Assembly (NCBI RefSeq): GCF_024158745.1
Contig: NZ_JAMZAW010000010.1
Location: 124,001-188,000, forward strand
Direction of reading: 5' to 3'
Length of the DNA: 64,000 nt
Source of the DNA: Paenibacillus tyrphae
Lineage (GTDB): Bacteria; Bacillota; Bacilli; Paenibacillales; NBRC-103111
Under the pieces are notes generated by a model that worked only from the letters and a program-made list of their open reading frames with translations, had not been told where the DNA came from and did no database searches. Within the stretch, counting starts at the first letter, position 1; the number at the start of each line of letters is the position of its first letter. The position numbers were made by a program, and so were the translations under genes. Positions 8,859 through 16,818 of the stretch are shown one piece after another.

Positions 8859-10388
8859 TTAGCTTAATTCGGACCGATTGATTTTGAGATTGGCGGTCTT
8901 GGGCAGCGGCTCGCGAAAATGGACAGTGTCGGGAATCATGTAATAGGGCAGAACTGTTTTGCAGTAGCGGATGACCTCCTTTTCCGTCAGAGTAACCCCC
9001 TCTTCCGTGACGACCAGCGCCTTCAAGCTGCCGCCTTTGCCCGGATCGTGCCTGCTGATCACCGCAGCCTCGGTCACGCCGGGCATCTGGCACAAGCGCT
9101 CCTCCACTTCCTCCGGACTGAACCGGAAGCCTTGCGATTTCAGCATTTTATCTTTGCGTCCGACAAAATACAGGTAGCCTTCCTCGTCCAGCTTTCCGAG
9201 GTCACCCGTATGCAGCGCTCCGCCCCGGAACACTTCGTTCGTCTTCACCGGATTGTTCCAGTAGCCCGGAGACACGAATGCGCCCCGGTGCACGATTTCG
9301 CCGGTCTCGCCCGGACCGCACAAGCGGCCGTCCTCATCTTCGACGGTAATGTCCACGCCGGGCAAAGGCTTGCCCACCGACGGGATTTTGCGTTCGAACT
9401 CTTCGGGAAGCAGGCACGTGGAACGAAAAGCCTCCGTCATGCCGTACATCATATAAAATTTCGTCTGCTTCAGCAGAGCCTTTAATTTCATTAGCTCGTC
9501 ATGGGGAAAAGGTTCGCCGATAATCGAGATGTATCTGAGGTGAGGGTATTGGTGCTTCGCCAAGGGAGAGTGTTTTTGGAGGAGCATCCTCCAAAGCGAC
9601 GGTACGCCGTGGAAGCCGGTAATCTGCTCGCGAAGCATCGTTTCCACGATATCATGAGGGAAAAGAGATTCTTGCAAAACCAAGGTTCCGCCTACATACA
9701 GCATGGTGAACAATTGACTGAGCGCGCCGTCGAACGAAAACGGGGTCACGCTGATCAGGCGGTCGGCCGCCCGGTTTTCCAGAACCTGCGCGGAGGTGAC
9801 CGTCGCCTCGCTAAAAATACGGTGCGTCACCACAATGCCCTTCGGCTTTCCAGTGGAGCCTGAGGTGTACAGAATCGCTGCCGGATCGTCTGCATGCACT
9901 TCTGCCTGAAGGCTGCCCGCGAAATCCGCACACTGCAAAATGTCTTCCAGCGCATAATCATGTTCGTATTCCGACCGGTCTCTGCGCTGCGCCTGCGCCT
10001 GAGATAATCTTACGATCAGCTCGATGCTGCTTTCTTCCAGACCGGCTTGGTTCAGAACGCCGATTCTGCTGTCATGAACGAACAGCGCCCGCATCCCGCA
10101 ATCCATGACGATATGACGCAGTTGCTCGCTTTTGGCATGGGGATTGATATGGACGAAGATCGCCCCCATCTTCATTGCCGCCAGGATGACGATGATTTCT
10201 TCGATGCATTTGGCTGAAAAAATGCCCAGCCGGTCGCCTTTGCGAATGCCTTGAGAGAGCAGAAATCGCGCGAGCCGGGTCGAAGCCTCGTCGGCTTCCC
10301 GAAAGGTCAACCGCCTGTGCTTCTCGATAAACGCTTCCTTCTGCGGATCGTCTGCCGCAGCCTTGGACAACATGTCGGGAATCAGCAT
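8859..10388 (-). CDS. AMP-forming acyl/aminoacyl ligase, stand-alone
   Basis: 509 aa, full-length ANL-superfamily enzyme. Seen: YTSGSTGKPKGI (P-loop), FSFDGALSQLF (A4 region with an Asp that in aminoacyl-adenylating enzymes contacts the amino group), MYGMTEAFRST, LHTGDLGKLDEEGYLYFVGR, and a C-terminal catalytic Lys in TANLKINRSEL. It sits 10 bp after the carrier-protein gene and most likely adenylates an acid and loads it onto that carrier. The Asp at the A4 site hints at an alpha-amino acid, as in PltF/AnaC proline activators, but it also resembles exosortase-associated AMP ligases. The start is ATG at 10388 with a modest AAGG upstream. Confidence 0.88.
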   Translation of the reverse strand: MLIPDMLSKAAADDPQKEAFIEKHRRLTFREADEASTRLARFLLSQGIRKGDRLGIFSAKCIEEIIVILAAMKMGAIFVHINPHAKSEQLRHIVMDCGMRALFVHDSRIGVLNQAGLEESSIELIVRLSQAQAQRRDRSEYEHDYALEDILQCADFAGSLQAEVHADDPAAILYTSGSTGKPKGIVVTHRIFSEATVTSAQVLENRAADRLISVTPFSFDGALSQLFTMLYVGGTLVLQESLFPHDIVETMLREQITGFHGVPSLWRMLLQKHSPLAKHQYPHLRYISIIGEPFPHDELMKLKALLKQTKFYMMYGMTEAFRSTCLLPEEFERKIPSVGKPLPGVDITVEDEDGRLCGPGETGEIVHRGAFVSPGYWNNPVKTNEVFRGGALHTGDLGKLDEEGYLYFVGRKDKMLKSQGFRFSPEEVEERLCQMPGVTEAAVISRHDPGKGGSLKALVVTEEGVTLTEKEVIRYCKTVLPYYMIPDTVHFREPLPKTANLKINRSELS

Positions 10389-10398
10389 ACGGCTACCT

Positions 10399-10632
10399 TC
10401 ATGCCCTTAACCGTTCGACCAGCGACACGACACCGTTCATCGTTCCGAGGCTTTCCATGTTCACGTCATCCTCGGAAATGCTCACGCGAAACGTTTCTTC
10501 CAGAAAAGAAATCAGATCCAGCACATCCAGCGAGGTCAGCAAGCCTGCTTCGAACAGATTCAGCGAAGGATCAGTTACAGGCTCATGGGTCAGCTCGCGA
10601 ATATAATCGGAAATTTGTTCTCGTACCGTCAT
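10399..10632 (-). CDS. Acyl/peptidyl carrier protein
   Basis: 77 aa from ATG at 10632 (GGGAGG eight bases upstream). It is a short acidic four-helix carrier with the phosphopantetheine serine in LLTSLDVLDL (residues 31-40), the standard position at the start of helix 2. A longer form from the ATG at 10686, overlapping the etfA stop as ATGA, would add 18 residues but has a weaker ribosome site. It lies between etfA and the ligase, fitting a ligase-carrier-dehydrogenase module that holds the substrate as a thioester for oxidation. Confidence as a carrier protein is high; whether acyl or aminoacyl is inferred. Confidence 0.85.
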   Translation of the reverse strand: MTVREQISDYIRELTHEPVTDPSLNLFEAGLLTSLDVLDLISFLEETFRVSISEDDVNMESLGTMNGVVSLVERLRA

Positions 10633-10682
10633 CGTCTGCGCCTCCCGCACTTTTCCATAAAGTTGCAATCCGGTTTCCTTGT

Positions 10683-11957
10683 TCATATCATTTGCTGCTT
10701 TTCCGCTTTCAACGTCTCCATAAATGCCGGGATCACTTCCAACAGATCGCCTACGATCCCGTAGGTGGCCAGATCGAAAATCGGCGCATTCGGATCGGAG
10801 TTGATCGCAACGATCGTTTCCGCCTCCTCCATCCCCACCGTATGCTGGAGCGCCCCAGAAATCCCGCAGGCAAAATAGACGCGGGGCTTCACGATGCTTC
10901 CGGTTTGGCCGATCTGATGGGAAGGGTGCATCCAACCCAGATCGACGGCGGCCCGGGTAGCTCCCACGCTCGCCCCTATCGCTCCGGCAAATTCGTAGAT
11001 GAGTGGCAGGTTCTCCGCCTTCTTGATCCCCCGCCCTACCGCGACGATCGTATCGGCCTGCAGCAGATTAGCGGGGTCCGCTCGCCCCTTCACGACTTCC
11101 AAAATTTCAAGCACCGTCTTGGACACTCGAATCTGCGAGCTCATATCCCTTACGGTTCCGCTGGGCGCGCTTACTTTCGAGGCCGGCCGGAACACGTGCT
11201 CCTTAATCGTCGCCATTTGCGGTCTTTGGTGCGGAATGACAATTTTTGCGACGATGCTTCCCCCGTAGGCGGGTCTCGTGACAACCAGGTTGCCCGTGTC
11301 CTGATCGAGCGACAGGCTGATGCAGTCGGCGCACAATCCGGTATTCAGCCGTGCGGCAACTCTCGGGAAGACGGAGCGGCCTCGCCGGGTGCCGCTTCCG
11401 AGTACGATGGCCGGCTTCAGCTCGGCCAGCAGCTCGCTCATGCAGCGGGCTTCCGCGTCCTCCGCATAGGGCTGAAGATTCGGGTTGTCGACCAGCCATA
11501 CCTCATCGACGCCAAGCTCCAGCAGCTCACCGGTTAAATGGCCGACCTCGCTGCCGAGGAGGACAGCCGATACGGGCAGCCCCGTTCCTTCGGTCAATTG
11601 CCTCGCAGCCCCGATCACCTCCGCCACCGAAGGAACGAGCGCTCCGTCGGTATGCTCCGCATAGACGCAAATGCCGCTAAACGACGACGCTTCGTTACTT
11701 TTAACGATACGCTTTACGTCCGGTTCGTCCGGTATGGACCACTCGACCATGGAATCTCCGGGCATAAAGCCATCCGGCAAGGAATCGTCGACAATCGCAT
11801 CCGCCGGGCATACCGGCACGCAGGAGCCGCATACGACGCACCGGTCGTGGTCGACATGCGCCTGACCTTCCGCCAAGCTCAATGCTTCAAATGGACAAAG
11901 CTGCACACAGGTTCCGCATCCGATGCAATTGGATTGAAGAATGCGAATTTGGCTCAT
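10683..11957 (-). CDS. etfA: Electron transfer flavoprotein alpha subunit with N-terminal 2[4Fe-4S] ferredoxin domain
   Basis: 424 aa. The first ~60 residues hold two complete cluster motifs, CIGCGTCVQLCP and CVVCGSCVPVCP, followed by an EtfA/FixB body ending in the FAD signature (SGALQHTVGM, then INSDPNAPIFDLATYGIVGD). Start ATG 11957 overlaps the etfB stop by four bases (ATGA) and has GGAG upstream, so the pair is translationally coupled. Standard aerobic EtfA lacks the ferredoxin domain; the fused form is known from the caffeyl-CoA reductase EtfA (CarE) and related anaerobic, often electron-bifurcating, complexes. Here it should accept electrons from the operon's acyl-CoA dehydrogenase. 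Whether it bifurcates, or simply passes electrons to a ferredoxin-type acceptor, is inference. Confidence 0.9.
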   Translation of the reverse strand: MSQIRILQSNCIGCGTCVQLCPFEALSLAEGQAHVDHDRCVVCGSCVPVCPADAIVDDSLPDGFMPGDSMVEWSIPDEPDVKRIVKSNEASSFSGICVYAEHTDGALVPSVAEVIGAARQLTEGTGLPVSAVLLGSEVGHLTGELLELGVDEVWLVDNPNLQPYAEDAEARCMSELLAELKPAIVLGSGTRRGRSVFPRVAARLNTGLCADCISLSLDQDTGNLVVTRPAYGGSIVAKIVIPHQRPQMATIKEHVFRPASKVSAPSGTVRDMSSQIRVSKTVLEILEVVKGRADPANLLQADTIVAVGRGIKKAENLPLIYEFAGAIGASVGATRAAVDLGWMHPSHQIGQTGSIVKPRVYFACGISGALQHTVGMEEAETIVAINSDPNAPIFDLATYGIVGDLLEVIPAFMETLKAEKQQMI

Positions 11958-12772
11958 GTGAAAACTCCTGTTCCTTTGTCGTCGCAGGCCCCGATTTTGG
12001 ACAAAATGCGGGCTGCGCATTGCCGGTTGTCCGCATAGCGGACGATTTCCCCGTTAACCACCCTCTCCTTTCCGGCCGGGTGGTATACGCCGACGACCCG
12101 GGTAGGCGATCCGCTTAGACCGACCCGTCCCGGCTCAATCCCCAGATCATCCGGACCCCAAACCGTGATTTGCGTGGTCTTTGCCTTCATGAGGCCCACA
12201 ACCGATGGAATCCGCGGTTGGTTGATATGCTTGCGGATGCACAGCAGCGCAGGCAAAGGCAGCTTGATCGTGATTTCGCGATCCTCCAGCTCCCGTTTGA
12301 CCACCATTTCCCGGTCGTCATGCGCGGAGCATATTTCGCTTACGTTCGCCACATGAACGATGCCGAACTGCTCTGCCAGACTCGGGCCGACCTGGCCGGT
12401 CTCTCCGTCGAGCGACTGCTCGCCGGTCAGTACAAGCTCGAAGCCGCCTAATTTGCGAATCCCTGCCGCCAGCGTATACGAAGTGGCCAACGTATCCGCC
12501 CCCGCGAAATCACGGCCCGAGAGCAGGACGATCCGATCGACGCCCAAGGCGGCGATGTCGCGAAGCTGCTCTTGGCATTTTTCCGGTCCCATCGACAGGC
12601 ACGTCACAGTCCCTCCGTACCGGTCCTTCCATTTCAGCGCTTCTTCCACGGCATAGTAATCGTTCGCGTTATTCACCAACTGGCTCACTTCCCGGCTTGT
12701 GCCGCCTGTTTCTTCGCTTTCGTCCGCCATATCGTGCAGCATCACTTGTTTGACGCAGACTGCAATGTTCAC
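11954..12772 (-). CDS. etfB: Electron transfer flavoprotein beta subunit
   Basis: 272 aa from GTG at 12772, which has AAGGAGG six bases upstream and begins NIAVCVKQV, the usual EtfB N-terminus; a longer ATG start at 12799 would place that ribosome site inside the gene. EtfB features seen: NANDYYAVEEALKWKD, the flavin/AMP-binding stretch GVDRIVLL...GADTLATSYTLA, and GEQSLDGETGQVGPSLAEQ. It is the first gene of the nine-gene minus-strand NRPS operon and overlaps etfA by 4 bp. It forms the heterodimeric ETF with the ferredoxin-fused alpha subunit and is the probable electron acceptor of the acyl-CoA dehydrogenase eight genes down. Confidence 0.92.
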   Translation of the reverse strand: MNIAVCVKQVMLHDMADESEETGGTSREVSQLVNNANDYYAVEEALKWKDRYGGTVTCLSMGPEKCQEQLRDIAALGVDRIVLLSGRDFAGADTLATSYTLAAGIRKLGGFELVLTGEQSLDGETGQVGPSLAEQFGIVHVANVSEICSAHDDREMVVKRELEDREITIKLPLPALLCIRKHINQPRIPSVVGLMKAKTTQITVWGPDDLGIEPGRVGLSGSPTRVVGVYHPAGKERVVNGEIVRYADNRQCAARILSKIGACDDKGTGVFT

Positions 12773-12819
12773 CGAAAGCCTCCTTCCCGAATGCTTCAAT
12801 ATCTGGGCCCGTGATACAT

Positions 12820-12825
12820 ATTATA
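12820..12825 (-). promoter_or_regulatory. Candidate -10 element of the etfB-NRPS operon
   Basis: On the minus strand the sequence reads TATAAT about 50 bases upstream of the etfB GTG. No good -35 is visible at 16-18 bases, so expression may need an activator. No other minus-strand gene lies between here and the HxlR gene end at 13025. Confidence 0.4.
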
Positions 12826-12948
12826 TATTCTTTGGTTAATTTTGGTAGTGATGAATTTCACAAACTTTGTTAACATTCTGCAAACGAAACGAAGCCGCCC
12901 GACCGTTCAAGGCGACAAATTTTAGACTGACCCTTGAGAAAAAGGAAA

Positions 12949-13001
12949 GCGGTAGCTCAGAACACGAAAATAAAGTTCCAGACTACCGCTGCTTTATTCA
13001 A
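12949..13001. repeat. Hairpin repeat copy 1 (terminator-like)
   Basis: AGCGGTAG and CTACCGCT arms surround an inner part containing GAAAATAAAGTTCCAGACT, followed by GCTTTATTCAACTAAC. Related copies lie at about 14080-14135 and 14670-14725. It sits between the HxlR gene end and the NRPS-operon promoter and could terminate transcription on the plus strand. Confidence 0.5.
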
Positions 13002-13024
13002 CTAACGTTACCCGTTCGCGTAAT

Positions 13025-13396
13025 CTATTTATCCATTGCATCACTTCTGTGCGGTTCTACTGAATGATTCGTACCGTATAACTCATTTAAATGCTCGACA
13101 TGAGCTACTCCCCAATCATTTAATGCCTGCAAAACGCTTGCCATACCTTTACCGTATTCTGTGATGGAGTATTCCACCTTGGGGGGAATTTGGTGATAGA
13201 TCTCACGATGAACAATATCGTGATACTCCAACTCCCGTAATTGTTGGGTCAGCATTTTTTTGGTTATCTCCGGTATCGCTTTTTGAAGCTCGCTAAATCT
13301 CATGGTTCCGTTTGAAAAAAGGCGAAGCAGAATAACTGGCTTCCATTTCCCGACTAGGATCTCCAACGCCGTCTCGAATTTACAAAAGGTAGACAT
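13025..13396 (-). CDS. HxlR-family winged-helix transcriptional regulator
   Basis: 123 aa from ATG 13396 (GGAGG eight bases upstream). Typical HxlR body: CKFETALEILVGKWKPVILLRL with one N-terminal Cys, then FSELQKAIPEITKKMLTQQLRELE as recognition helix, and a wing with VEYSITEYGKG. HxlR proteins are dimeric regulators, several of which (YodB, HypR types) sense quinones, diamide or formaldehyde-like stress through the N-terminal Cys. It is divergent from the DoxX gene 213 bp away, the usual layout for a regulator and its target. I infer control of the DoxX gene and of itself. Confidence 0.92.
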   Translation of the reverse strand: MSTFCKFETALEILVGKWKPVILLRLFSNGTMRFSELQKAIPEITKKMLTQQLRELEYHDIVHREIYHQIPPKVEYSITEYGKGMASVLQALNDWGVAHVEHLNELYGTNHSVEPHRSDAMDK

Positions 13397-13609
13397 GAAT
13401 ATACCCTCCACTTCTCTACTCGCCTTAGGTTTATTTTTGTATACTACGTTTATTTTAAGTAACTACTTCCTAAAGTGATTGCTATGGATTATTATGCACC
13501 TAGAGCTCAATAGACACAAGAGGAGGCGATTGAAGAAAAAACAGTATGGATTATCGTTCGTTAGGTTGGGATATCAATAGATGAAAGTGATAAGGAGTTG
13601 GCGTAATTC

Positions 13610-13978
13610 ATGAATGTCGTTTTATGGATCGCACAAGGGATATTAGCATTAGGATTTATATATTCCGGTTGGTTGAAGGCGTTTCAGTATGAAGTAGCAA
13701 AATCGTCCTGGACATGGGTGAGTGATGTTCCAAAAGATCTCGTTTTCTTTATTGGTTTAGCGGAATTGCTTGGAGCAATAGGTTTAATTTTGCCTCAAGC
13801 TACAAAAATCGTCCCTATTTTGGTGCCGATTGCCGCGGCCGGACTTGCTGCCATCGTTCTTTTCGGTGCCGTATTCCATATGATGCGCGGCGAATATAGA
13901 GAAATTGTCGTGAACATCATTTTCTTAGCATTTGCCCTATTTGTTGCGATTGGCCGTTTAAAGTGGATGCAGTCGTAA
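13610..13978 (+). CDS. DoxX-family membrane protein
   Basis: 122 aa with four hydrophobic segments (about 5-25, 45-65, 70-90, 97-115); the first carries GFIYSGWLKAF, the DoxX-type start of helix 1. DoxX/DoxD-like proteins are small membrane proteins; homologues next to HxlR regulators (CatD type) take part in thiol or quinone stress protection. ATG 13610 is preceded by AAGGAG at a rather long distance (12 bases). Divergent from the HxlR gene, and followed by a hairpin that probably terminates it. Confidence 0.88.
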   Translation: MNVVLWIAQGILALGFIYSGWLKAFQYEVAKSSWTWVSDVPKDLVFFIGLAELLGAIGLILPQATKIVPILVPIAAAGLAAIVLFGAVFHMMRGEYREIVVNIIFLAFALFVAIGRLKWMQS

Positions 13979-14079
13979 TTCGATAAACGCGGACTTGACG
14001 ATGGTTCATATTGGCCTTAAATCAACCGAGTTTGCGCCCTTCTATCGATATAAGTATTAGAATGACTCGAAAATCGAAA

Positions 14080-14135
14080 GCAGCGGCAGCCTTGGACTGG
14101 AAAATTACGTCCTAGATTGCCGCTGCTTTATTAAG
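14080..14135 (+). terminator. Hairpin repeat copy 2, probable terminator of the DoxX gene
   Basis: Perfect arms AGCAGCGGCA and TGCCGCTGCT separated by about 28 bases (GCCTTGGACTGG... ATTACGTCCTAGAT), followed by TTATT and AAGCTAACTCG. The outer part and tail match the copy at 12949. Confidence 0.55.
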
Positions 14136-14669
14136 CTAACTCGTCTTCGTTCCGTCCATCCGGTCTACCCCAGTGCTGGTTCCAACAATGATGTTTTGGT
14201 GAGCACAGAGCGATTGCCGTCCTCGACCTCATCGCTGCCAGTGGAGAGCTGTGGTTCTGTGCAGAAGAAAGCCTTGTAGGACATGGCTTTTTGATTTTTA
14301 TGTTTCAACGTTCGAGTGCACCGCGGCGCCCAGGAAAGAAAAGTGTGACCAAAAATGTGACCAACACACCTCACGTTTCTATTAAAAGAGACCAGTCAAC
14401 GGGGCGTTGGTTCAGAAGCTTTGGTGATTTTTTAGGGTGTGAAAGTTAAGGAAAGCCAAGGCGTAGAGCCTTATGTGACAAGGGTTTGAGCGAATTTCTG
14501 AAAATGGGGGCATGGCCTTCATATTTCCGTACCATTGCAGCATAAAAACAGGACTAACCATGAGCAGAAACAGCAAAATCAGCTGGTAATTCACGCTCAT
14601 TCTGGTCAATGGATTTGCCGGAATGCTCCGCACGCGCCGGATCACCTCGCCTCGTTCATGACATAAACA

Positions 14670-14725
14670 AAGGCAGCGACAGCCCGGAACATGAAAATAA
14701 AGTCCCAGACTCCCGCCGTCATTCA
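14670..14725. repeat. Hairpin repeat copy 3 (degenerate)
   Basis: AGGCAGCGACAGCCCGGAAC, then ATGAAAATAAAGTCCCAGAC and TCCCGCCGTCATT. The core AAAATAAAGTYCCAGACT is shared with copy 1, but the outer arms no longer pair well. Confidence 0.45.
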
Positions 14726-14802
14726 CGCTCCCCCTTCGTGCATGCTCATGCCGAATAAGGATAATTTTAACATATTGCTCCCCTAATGCAACTGCACCAA
14801 AA

Positions 14803-14829
14803 AAGACGCTCCCGATGGAAGCGTCTTTA
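14803..14829. terminator. Terminator-like hairpin
   Basis: Arms AAAGACGCT and AGCGTCTTT around a 9-base loop (CCCGATGGA), with an A-run before and T's within the second arm. It could act on either strand; no clear gene ends here. Confidence 0.4.
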
Positions 14830-15010
14830 CATTTCAGAACAAATGTTCGATTTTTGAAGCAGTTAAAATAAAAATCGGCGTATTCGATTTTCATTATTAT
14901 TAGTATAAACCATTCGTAATTATAAGTCTATACTTTTTCTGGATATCGTTCTATAGTTTGTATACCCGGCCGGGAACTTAACCAGTATCGTTGTGGAAAG
15001 GAAAGGTCTT

Positions 15011-16264
15011 GTGCAAATCCGTTTATGGAATCCCAATTTGAAAGTCCGGTTGATCGGCGAAGGGCTGTTTAACCTGCTGTTTTGGATGTACTATCCGTTT
15101 ATCACGGTCTATTTTGGTGCGGCATTAGGCAGCCATATCGCCGGCATTTTGATGTCCATCCCTCCTATATTCAGCATCCTAGGAAGCCTGCTCGGAGGAG
15201 CTTTAGCCGACCGGGTAGGACGGCGTCCCGTGATGTTGCTGGGCGCTTCGCTTCAGACGGTGATGTTTGCTTTATTTGCGACGTCGTCGTCCCATTGGAC
15301 GGATTATATCGCGTTTATCGGCATTGGACTGGGCGGAGCCATCTACAGGCCTGCAAGCTCCGCTATGGTGGCCGATCTGGTGCCCGCGCAAAACCGGCGT
15401 CAAATCTTCGCAACGTTCGTGACGGCCAATAACATTGGTGCAGTGCTCGGACCTGCGCTGGGAGCCGTCTTCTTCTTCCATTACCGACATGAGCTGTTGT
15501 GGACCTGCGCCTTGGTCTTGCTGCTGTATTTCATTGCAATGTATTTCATCGTTCATGAAACGCTGCCGCACTCGGCGAAAAGTAGCCCGGAAAGCTCCAT
15601 TCCGATTACCCGCGTATTCAAGGAACAGTTGAAGGGATACGGCATTATTTTTCGCGACAAAGTGTTCCTGGTTTATATTTTGGCGGGCATTTTTGCCCTG
15701 ATCCCCATCATGCAATTGGATCTGTATTTGGCCGTATATGTAATCTACGAGGTCCCTGCTCAGCCTCTGTTCACATGGAACGACGGCTCCCTTGTGCTGT
15801 CCAGCACGGATATCTTTGGCTGGTTGCTGGGGTTAAACGGTCTTTTGTTCGTCTTGTTTGTTCTTCCTGTGACGAAATGGTTCCGCCATTGGCAAGAGCG
15901 CAATGTGTTCATTCTATCGTCGCTGTTGTCCGGCTTGGGCACATTTTCCCTTGGACTGGGCACCAATATATGGTTTTTGTTTTTCATAACGATCATCTTC
16001 ACCTTTGGTGAAATTGTACGCTCTCCGGTCACCCAGAGCTTTATTAGCCGCTATGCCCCCGATCATGCAAGAGGACAGTACATGGCAGCCGACAGCTTGC
16101 AGGCGACGATCGGGAGATTTCTGGCGCCGATGACGGTTTTCCTGTCCAGTTGGGTGCCGCCTATGGGAATATTTAGTATTATTTTGGTGCTTGCATGCAT
16201 CAGTATCGCGCTATATATTCAGTTATTTCGAATGCATGTGGAGCAGCCGGAGGCGGCGGAGTGA
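15011..16264 (+). CDS. MFS efflux transporter
   Basis: 417 aa from GTG 15011, which follows GGAAAGGAAAGG; an upstream in-frame GTG (14993) lies before that site. About 12 hydrophobic segments. The cytoplasmic loop 2-3 signature ADRVGRRPVMLLG is present, and LVPAQNRRQIFATFVTANNIGAVLGPALGA resembles the antiporter motif C of drug-efflux MFS proteins. It is a stand-alone plus-strand gene with no adjacent regulator, followed by a hairpin terminator at 16276-16308. Likely exports a small hydrophobic compound by proton antiport; substrate unknown. Confidence 0.88.
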   Translation: MQIRLWNPNLKVRLIGEGLFNLLFWMYYPFITVYFGAALGSHIAGILMSIPPIFSILGSLLGGALADRVGRRPVMLLGASLQTVMFALFATSSSHWTDYIAFIGIGLGGAIYRPASSAMVADLVPAQNRRQIFATFVTANNIGAVLGPALGAVFFFHYRHELLWTCALVLLLYFIAMYFIVHETLPHSAKSSPESSIPITRVFKEQLKGYGIIFRDKVFLVYILAGIFALIPIMQLDLYLAVYVIYEVPAQPLFTWNDGSLVLSSTDIFGWLLGLNGLLFVLFVLPVTKWFRHWQERNVFILSSLLSGLGTFSLGLGTNIWFLFFITIIFTFGEIVRSPVTQSFISRYAPDHARGQYMAADSLQATIGRFLAPMTVFLSSWVPPMGIFSIILVLACISIALYIQLFRMHVEQPEAAE

Positions 16265-16275
16265 TGCAACGCAAA

Positions 16276-16308
16276 AAACAGACCTTCGCATTCGGCAAAG
16301 GTCTGTTT
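16276..16308. terminator. Bidirectional terminator between the MFS gene and the DUF606 operon
   Basis: Arms AAACAGACCTT and AAGGTCTGTTT (11 bp) with an 11-base loop. T's follow on the plus strand, and a run of six T's follows on the minus strand, so it can end both converging units. Confidence 0.75.
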
Positions 16309-16335
16309 CCGGCAAGGCGCCGCGAGAGCTTCTTG

Positions 16336-16818
16336 TCAAAAACGGCCCGCGGGCATCTTGGACGTCTCCCGCGGCGTCCCACGTTTACCGCCCAATTTAA
16401 ACACAATGATGCCGCCGACGATGATCAGTACCCCGATCAGCTTGCTGAACGTAAAAGGAACCTTGTCCAGACCGAGCCATCCCATCGAGTCCCACAGCAA
16501 TGCAAACCCGAGCTGCGCCGCCATAACGATCGAGACGGCAAACGTAGGACCAAGCAGCCTTATCCCCTGCACCAGACAGGTGACCACCCCTACGCCGATC
16601 AAGCCGCTAAACCAGTACCAGGTCTGCATCGGATGCGGGGCAAATAAATGCTTTCCCTCCACGATGAGACCGAGCGTCAGCGAAGCCAGAAAGCCCAATC
16701 CCAACACCAATGTCGTCGTAGCCCAAGAGCTCGCGCGCTCGTTCACCTTGCTGTTGAAAATATTTTGCAGCCCGACCAGCGAGCCTGCAATAAGCGACAA
16801 GGATAGCCCTACCATCAT
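16336..16818 (-). CDS. DUF606 (YdcZ-type) DMT-superfamily membrane protein
   Basis: 160 aa with five hydrophobic helices; the C-terminal part GVLIIVGGIIVFKLGGKRG is typical of DUF606. Members are half-size drug/metabolite-transporter proteins that often occur as pairs and probably form heterodimers. The ATG at 16818 overlaps the Crp/Fnr gene stop by four bases (ATGA), so it is translationally coupled to it. A second DUF606 gene lies on the other side of that regulator, forming a DUF606-crp-DUF606 operon. Substrate unknown. Confidence 0.85.
   Translation of the reverse strand: MMVGLSLSLIAGSLVGLQNIFNSKVNERASSWATTTLVLGLGFLASLTLGLIVEGKHLFAPHPMQTWYWFSGLIGVGVVTCLVQGIRLLGPTFAVSIVMAAQLGFALLWDSMGWLGLDKVPFTFSKLIGVLIIVGGIIVFKLGGKRGTPRETSKMPAGRF

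Larger units (their letters stand above)
13979..15010. other. Gene-poor stretch with hairpin repeats
   Basis: About 1 kb without a convincing gene. It holds two copies of the hairpin repeat (about 14080-14135 and 14670-14725) and a terminator-like hairpin at 14803-14829. A 160-codon open frame on the minus strand (14412-14894) is crossed by repeat sequence, has no good ribosome site and an unconvincing composition; it may be debris of a membrane protein. Confidence 0.5.

Noticed and set aside
10399..10935. Longer start for the carrier protein (178 codons)
   Set aside because: The extra part is antisense-like reading within etfA; the start at 10632 with GGGAGG fits carrier-protein length.
14412..14894. 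160-codon minus-strand frame
   Set aside because: Crosses hairpin repeats and a terminator-like stem, no ribosome site, no recognisable domain.
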